This document shows, piece after piece, positions 58,842-64,000 of a DNA stretch of 64,000 nucleotides. Under the pieces are notes generated by a model. That model had not been told where the DNA came from. It saw nothing but the letters and a program-made list of their open reading frames with translations, and did no database searches. This DNA comes from Isoetes taiwanensis (taxonomy: Eukaryota; Streptophyta; Lycopodiopsida; Isoetales; Isoetaceae), in contig JAJEKV010000156.1 in the NCBI GenBank assembly GCA_021234155.1, forward strand, positions 434,001 through 498,000, given 5' to 3'. Positions within the stretch are counted from its first letter, which is position 1, and the number at the start of each line of letters is the position of its first letter. Position numbers and translations under genes: made by a program.

Positions 58842-60789
58842 TTTCTTTGAAACTGGCGGTCACTCATGCTATGGGTCGCTAGGTTTGAAACTCTACTAAC
58901 CAACAGACATACCGAGACGGCTATGGCTACCCTATGAGGCAAGCTCCTCTTAAGTCCCAAGTAGAGTCACAGAGGCAATAAAAGAGCATTGTAAAAGCCT
59001 CATAGACTTGTCCAGACTAGTCTCGGGCTTTTGGAGTAGGAAGTGTGCTTTATTAAAACCACTTCAAATGCTACAGGAGTTGGAATCAAGCAAGCTCGCT
59101 TTTTTATAGAAAGTAAGTAAACACACTCATTATCATATGCGACAAAACACGCCTTTATATAGAAATTTTCTAATGCTAGCTAGAAAATTACTTAGGCAAG
59201 GAGAAGGTGCTAACTTCCAACAACGTTAGAGACCGGCCATACCCATCCATACAGAGGACTTGATAATTCAATGAAGCACTCCTTTGTTAGTCAAAATTTG
59301 ATCCTTTCTGTTTAAGTGTATTGTCCTATTACTATATGTTTATGCATATGTAGCAACAAGTGTGGATTACCACTGTGATAGTAAGCATTTCTGGCGTGCA
59401 CCATATCTCGTGATATCCTAACATATCATGGGGAGGCACATTTTGACGGAACTGCCCATCACAGCAATTATAATCTATACTTTCAAAGCAGTTATAAATT
59501 CCATTTTTCCAAACATAAATTGCCGTTTTAGATGCAAGACATGGGGATTTTGTTAAAATACCATAATTTGCATTATTTTGTTATGTGATAGCGGAATGCT
59601 CTGTTGATTTGGGTTTTAAAACGTGAAAACATATCCTTTGGATCAAGAAGACGAGGGAAGTTAATGTGATTTAAGTTTAACTCCGCTGATCTAGGGTTTA
59701 TAATAGTAATGTCATTTAGTCTAATCTTTAGCAGCATGGCTAATATCTCTCGGCACATCTCTACCGGGCGATCCCCGACTCTCATAGATCTAAGTTTCAA
59801 ATTAGCTATATGTCTTTACTTCCGCTTTTAATTCAATCCTATCTTATAAGGCCGCTTTAGGGCAATCTTCCGCGTGACGCCCGACAAATACTACATAGCA
59901 TGTAGTAGATATTGTGGTGGGCTTGTATTTTTCAAGGCAATACCATTGATCTCTACATATCTTAGTCAAGTTATTGATATAAGCAAGGGATGTTTTCTCT
60001 CGTATCTTTGAAATGACCTGATGTATTTTAAGAATGACATTTTTTGAGCTTGATGGCTGCAAGCTTGTTAACCTATCATGGACCTCTTCGAAGCCCTTTG
60101 CTATTTGTAAAGGCTACGAATTTGATTAAAATGTATTCAAGATCCTTAAACCAGATCCCCAGGATTTTGAAGCGTAAGATAGTTATAATATTATGACATA
60201 CTCCTCATAATGTGATTCCCATTAGCACCGTAGCCTCCACAGCGATATATGATGGCTTCGACGATTTTATTCCTAGTTTTATTACATGGACATTGATCTT
60301 TAAAAGTTTCTTGCCAGATTTTAGCTCTACTGAAGCATTGAACGCCATATCTAGTCTCCATTGTCTTCAAGGTTTACAGATTTGGTCCCCGATTGCATAC
60401 CTTTATGTATTTTGGATATTTTAGTTAATAAGCAAGGTTCAATGAGCATTGTAAATGCCATGTACTTGTTTAACTCTGAGTCCGTGGAATAAGGGCATAC
60501 ATCGCTCAAGTGTGCCTAAAGAGTGTGGTGGTAGGCAACTAAACTTACTCGCCAATGATGCAGGCTTCCTATGCCATTGGTGTTCCCCGGAAGTCACCGT
60601 GTTTCAGGATACCTCTATGGAACGTGATAAGATCCCCACGCACAAACGCTTTTGCGCACTTTCCATAAATGGAATACCGCTATCCCGCCTTAAATAACCA
60701 ATACTATTTTCACAAAAGTTGCCTTTATAGCATTGAAAAAGCAAAACCCTTTTGCTATATATAAAAAATTCATAAAACAAAGAAAAGAA
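58842..60789. other. AT-rich intergenic, no gene recognised
   Basis: Open frames up to 80 codons, none with a recognised motif. A plus phrase at about 60480-60550 (WNKGIHRSSVPKECGGRQLN) resembles the conserved segment after L1 RT (compare GGLGMLDL at 60930), so a worn L1 piece may also lie here. Confidence 0.35.
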
Positions 60790-62106
60790 AACAACACAAA
60801 ACAAAACCCCATTCAAACCATTAATAAGCCCTGACATTACGAAGATTGTAAGAGATTTTGTCCGTAAAATCAATTAAGGAGGCACTGTAGTTGGGTATGG
60901 AAGAAATGTATGTTGTTTTAAACAACAAGGAGGACTTGGTATGTTGGATCTTTCTTTACAGGATAAGGTCTTAGCTTCTGCTATTGTTCATTTTGTTGAA
61001 AGATGATTGTGCATCACCGTGCATGAAGTTACTAAACAATCGCAAAGAAGTGTATGGTTTTTCATACGGTGTGAGAATTATTGAGCCCCGGCATTGTTAT
61101 ATCCATTGAAAGTTTCTTCACATGCCTCCAGCATCGAAGGTTTTGCTTCGGCCCCGGAAGGTAGTCCAAATAGGTGATTACATTTGATCGAAGTTTGTTC
61201 CGTGCATCTTCCCCCTTCTCGCGGGTTGCCTTTGTATACTCATGGGACAACTACAAATCTACCAGAATTTATGCATGATTCCCAAGCCAGGTGGAGAGAG
61301 CAGCATGCTCTCATTTCGAACAATGGTATTTGCATTGACATTGCCCTTGGCAATGGTTTCCGTGGAGACATATGGGTTGTTGGATAAAGATATCGATATG
61401 GGCTATGTAGCAAGTGCTCTCCTTTAATTAAGAAGGTGGGTAACAAGAGATGCCGAACTTTGTCTGCTGTATTAAAGAAGCCGCAAGAAGCTTGCAAGTT
61501 CCATGCTACTGCATTGCTTACCCTCAAATACTTTATCACCTTCAAAATGGTATAATCTCTACGCACTTTGCCTCTCAATGCTAACCCAACTGGAGCCTCT
61601 GTTTGGTCTAAATATAATTCCTCCGGCGGTAAATGTTCTACTTTTATGTGTATTCATATCGCTTTGAGTTATCGAGAAAAGCGCTGACTATCTTTGATAG
61701 CCGCACTTTCTTTGGGTATTTATCCAAACCGCTGGACCGGCTTCTAAAAGGATTGCATTTCATGGCAAAAGTCTTGGCTAATATGGAGTGTATGGAAGCC
61801 CGGCAGGAAAGGTCTTTTTATGATGTTTATTTCTTCCTCGTGGTGCTTCAAGAAATTAAGAAGTTGTATAATTGCTTTCGATCTCCAATTGCCCCATCGT
61901 ATTAAATTTCCAATATGGAGGATCATTTAAAGCGATTGATGCTTCGTGGACATTTTCTTTACCGGGAAGTACTTTGTAATATTTTGAGCGTATAATATGA
62001 AGTAAACACGTTTCTTCAAAAAAAAAAAAAAAAAAAAAAAAAAACAAGAACAAACATGAAAACAAAACAAAACCCCATTAAAATCATTAATAAGCCCCGA
62101 CACATT
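60790..62106. repeat. Imperfect direct repeats flanking an L1 3' fragment
   Basis: Segment 60790-60839 (CACAAAACAAAACCCCATTC, then CATTAATAAGCCCTGACAT) recurs at about 62056-62105 with few changes. The two copies sit just outside an L1 3' end. At about 50 bp they are long for an ordinary L1 target duplication, so an older duplication or recombination is possible. Confidence 0.6.
60880..62044 (+). mobile_element. L1-type LINE 3' fragment with poly(A)
   Basis: The plus-strand phrase QQGGLGMLDLSLQDKVLASA (about 60920-60980) is the conserved post-RT segment of plant L1 ORF2. Later open frames to about 61900 are its degenerate C-terminal part. The element ends TAATATGAAG..CACGTTTCTTC followed by 27 A residues (62018-62044). 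The RT proper, endonuclease and ORF1 are absent, so this is a typical 5'-truncated insertion. Frame breaks are frequent. Confidence 0.7.
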
Positions 62107-62490
62107 AAATGACCCAACAAGAACCATGAAATTAAAATAACAACAAGAAATATAAAAACACACTCGGCCATCAAGGGTAACCTCCCGTATGCTAAAGACC
62201 TTGTTTTTCTTTTGTGTCTCTAATTGCTGTGGACTTATTCTCCTCGATTATAGATACGCATATAGAAAAAGCTTATTATGCCTCGTAGTCTATTTAATAA
62301 AGGCAAATGGTAGCCAATAAAGCTTCATTATTTCCGCCATAATGATACCTCTGATCTAGAATTTTGAAGAATTGTATTAACCGCCATTGATTGCAATTAT
62401 TGCATCGTGATGTTTAGCATTTCAATGATGAGTATGCGGATACTCTATAGGGTTCGGATATTATTTCATTGTATTGGTTTATTTGGTAAT
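62107..62490. other. Intergenic, nothing identified
   Basis: No supported feature. Confidence 0.35.
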
Positions 62491-62918
62491 GTAACACAAT
62501 GAGGCACATTAACGATGTCCTTCACGCTGGTAAACACCGGCCGCATGTTACGCTGTAAACAATGTCTCATATCCGCCGCGATACTTTAAGAGCAACAACA
62601 TAACAATGTAGCATTGACGATTAAGCATGTTGCACCAACATCCCGGCGCTGTAAACATGTTGCACGCTACGCCAGAAATGACATATTTTGCGGAAAGCAA
62701 TGAGAAAACAACGTAATAATCGACGTGATTAAGAACATTACACCCATATTATGGACGCCGAAATGACATTTCACCGCTACGCGACGGACGATCGCGACCG
62801 CCATGAACTTTGTGGCGACATCATTTTGCAAACGTCTGCGGCAACATTTTCAAGACGCTTATATGCGATGTTAAACGTCACGTTGATTTTACGTCACTAA
62901 CCACCCCTTGTAGTAGTG
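62491..62918 (-). mobile_element. CACTA-type transposon end with subterminal region
   Basis: From 62918 on the minus strand the sequence starts CACTACTACAAGGGGTGG, a plant CACTA terminal repeat. The following 400 bp is rich in short motifs of the type TGTTGC/CAACATG, GCGAC and ACGT on both strands, as expected for the transposase-binding subterminal zone. Composition differs sharply from the flanks. No opposite end or transposase is found, so this is an incomplete or rearranged copy. Confidence 0.6.
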
Positions 62919-64000
62919 TAATAATCCTCCTATCCTCTCATTGCCTTCTAATGGCTATGAGTTGATTGGGAAACTTCAAAACCCATGATTCTAGGTAATG
63001 CATGACCTAATGAGCCTTGTGCTATGCCTCCATCCCAACATTGGTCCTTGTTTTGAATGGGGATATTCTTGTGGCTAAAACCCACCGCATATATTGTGAG
63101 TCCGTTCATGCATAATTACAACTTTTAAAATCTTCAACTTCCCTCAATGCCTTCATAAGCCTTTTTGTACTCCTCACCATTATCATTGTTAATTGAGGAC
63201 TCTTAGTTCCTAATACATACATTTCCTACCCGAAGAACTCTTCATTCTTAAGATACTACCTTTCACTCTAATGGTATTCTGACTACTCATTATGGATAGG
63301 TGAATATCACAAAAAATGGTTTGTTGCATAAAACGAATATTTGTCGCCACATTGCAAATGGTTTCCATTACAGGCATATATTTAGTTTGCAGATATATGA
63401 ATAACGTGCTTTGTATATGCATAAGTATGACTATGATTTTATAGGTATGTATTTCTACAGTGTAATAACGCAAGGCATTTTGTTCACTTCTTGATGTCCA
63501 CTTATACATGCATGCCCCCAAAGCCATATTTTTAGGCCCAACGAGCTCCCTTGACTTGTTTCCGTGATGACGGCATTGGAGTTGGTTTCGCTGGCTGAAC
63601 GCGCCGATCCCCATATGTATGACCGCTTTTGATGCTACACTTGAATGGGGACAAAATCTCCCTTTGTAAAATGAGATGGATTTGTAGGTCTAATTGAAAT
63701 GAGGATTTATAAGGAAGAGAGCCCATGAACTCCTCGGCAAAGGATGTGGCATTTTGTTAGAAAATTGAAACCCCGGAGATTCGCTTGATTTTTCAATGCT
63801 AAGATTCATGATGGCCGTGTACTCGCGCATCATTGCCCGTGGAGAAATCTAGACTGGCTAATGAAAACTCCGGGATCCATTTGTGCATTCAGTTTGATTC
63901 TTTAAGGTTTGTGACCCTTTCATTAAATGTATGAAGTTCCAATTGTCCAACCTCTCTTCATTGAATGTATCCAAATTTCACCATTCAAATTTCCTACCGT
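62919..64000. other. AT-rich intergenic to window end
   Basis: The largest open frame is 134 codons on the minus strand (63210-63614). It has phrases such as GPKNMALGACMYKWTSRSEQ on its upstream side that resemble the end of a copia RNase H (tail around MALGACMYKW), but I see no confirming RT or LTR in the window. Confidence 0.3.

Noticed and set aside
1-64000. CRISPR arrays, bacterial operons, rRNA or organelle genes
   Set aside because: No regularly spaced identical repeats, no rRNA signature and no plastid or mitochondrial gene was recognised.

Overview
The window looks like nuclear DNA of a land plant with a large, repeat-rich genome. It is AT-rich, and almost everything recognisable is retrotransposon in various states of decay: Ty1/copia, Ty3/gypsy, plant L1-type LINEs, one LINE of a non-L1 type, and CACTA and foldback DNA elements. 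The one confidently recognised host gene is a broken, intron-containing copy of the nucleolar circularly permuted GTPase NUG2/NOG2. No bacterial or organellar operon structure is visible. The non-L1 LINE with a (TAA)n tail and a C-terminal CCHC motif is unusual for flowering plants and hints at a non-flowering vascular plant such as a fern or gymnosperm, but that is inference only.

Layout. 1-1916: degenerate L1 on the minus strand. 2644-2949: 153-bp tandem duplication. About 5320-5950: possible exons of an unidentified minus-strand gene. 6461-6967: cluster of three hairpin-forming foldback/MITE-like repeats. 7538-7820: purine-rich minisatellite. 7961-15603: copia element with two near-identical LTRs, a tRNA-iMet primer site, a frameshifted polyprotein, and a 5'-truncated non-L1 LINE (about 12451-14700, 708-codon open ORF) inserted in its RNase H region. 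16479-27504: gypsy element 1 (11.0 kb) with both LTRs and a perfect 5-bp target duplication. About 27640-29471: a second L1 (plus strand), cut off by the 5' LTR of gypsy element 2 (29472 to about 35740), which has no visible 3' LTR. About 36000-44990: low-information, heavily decayed DNA with tandem repeats near 39900-40800 and 43891-44160. 45085-49980 (minus): NUG2-like pseudogene with many GT-AG introns, the central one expanded by about 2.5 kb of unidentified degenerate repeats. 50000-64000: AT-rich DNA with L1 3' ends, two CACTA-type termini, a CATGCA-rich repeat and a three-copy dispersed repeat.

The parts do not form a pathway. The informative relationships are the nesting orders (LINE into copia; gypsy 2 into L1; gypsy 1 next to that L1) and the preserved splice signals of the NUG2 relic. 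No convincing new biological system was found. The best leads are the non-L1 LINE with a long open reading frame, the long unassigned 3' part of gypsy 1, the unknown repeat-coding insert inside the NUG2 relic, and the strongly transition-biased differences between the copia LTRs.
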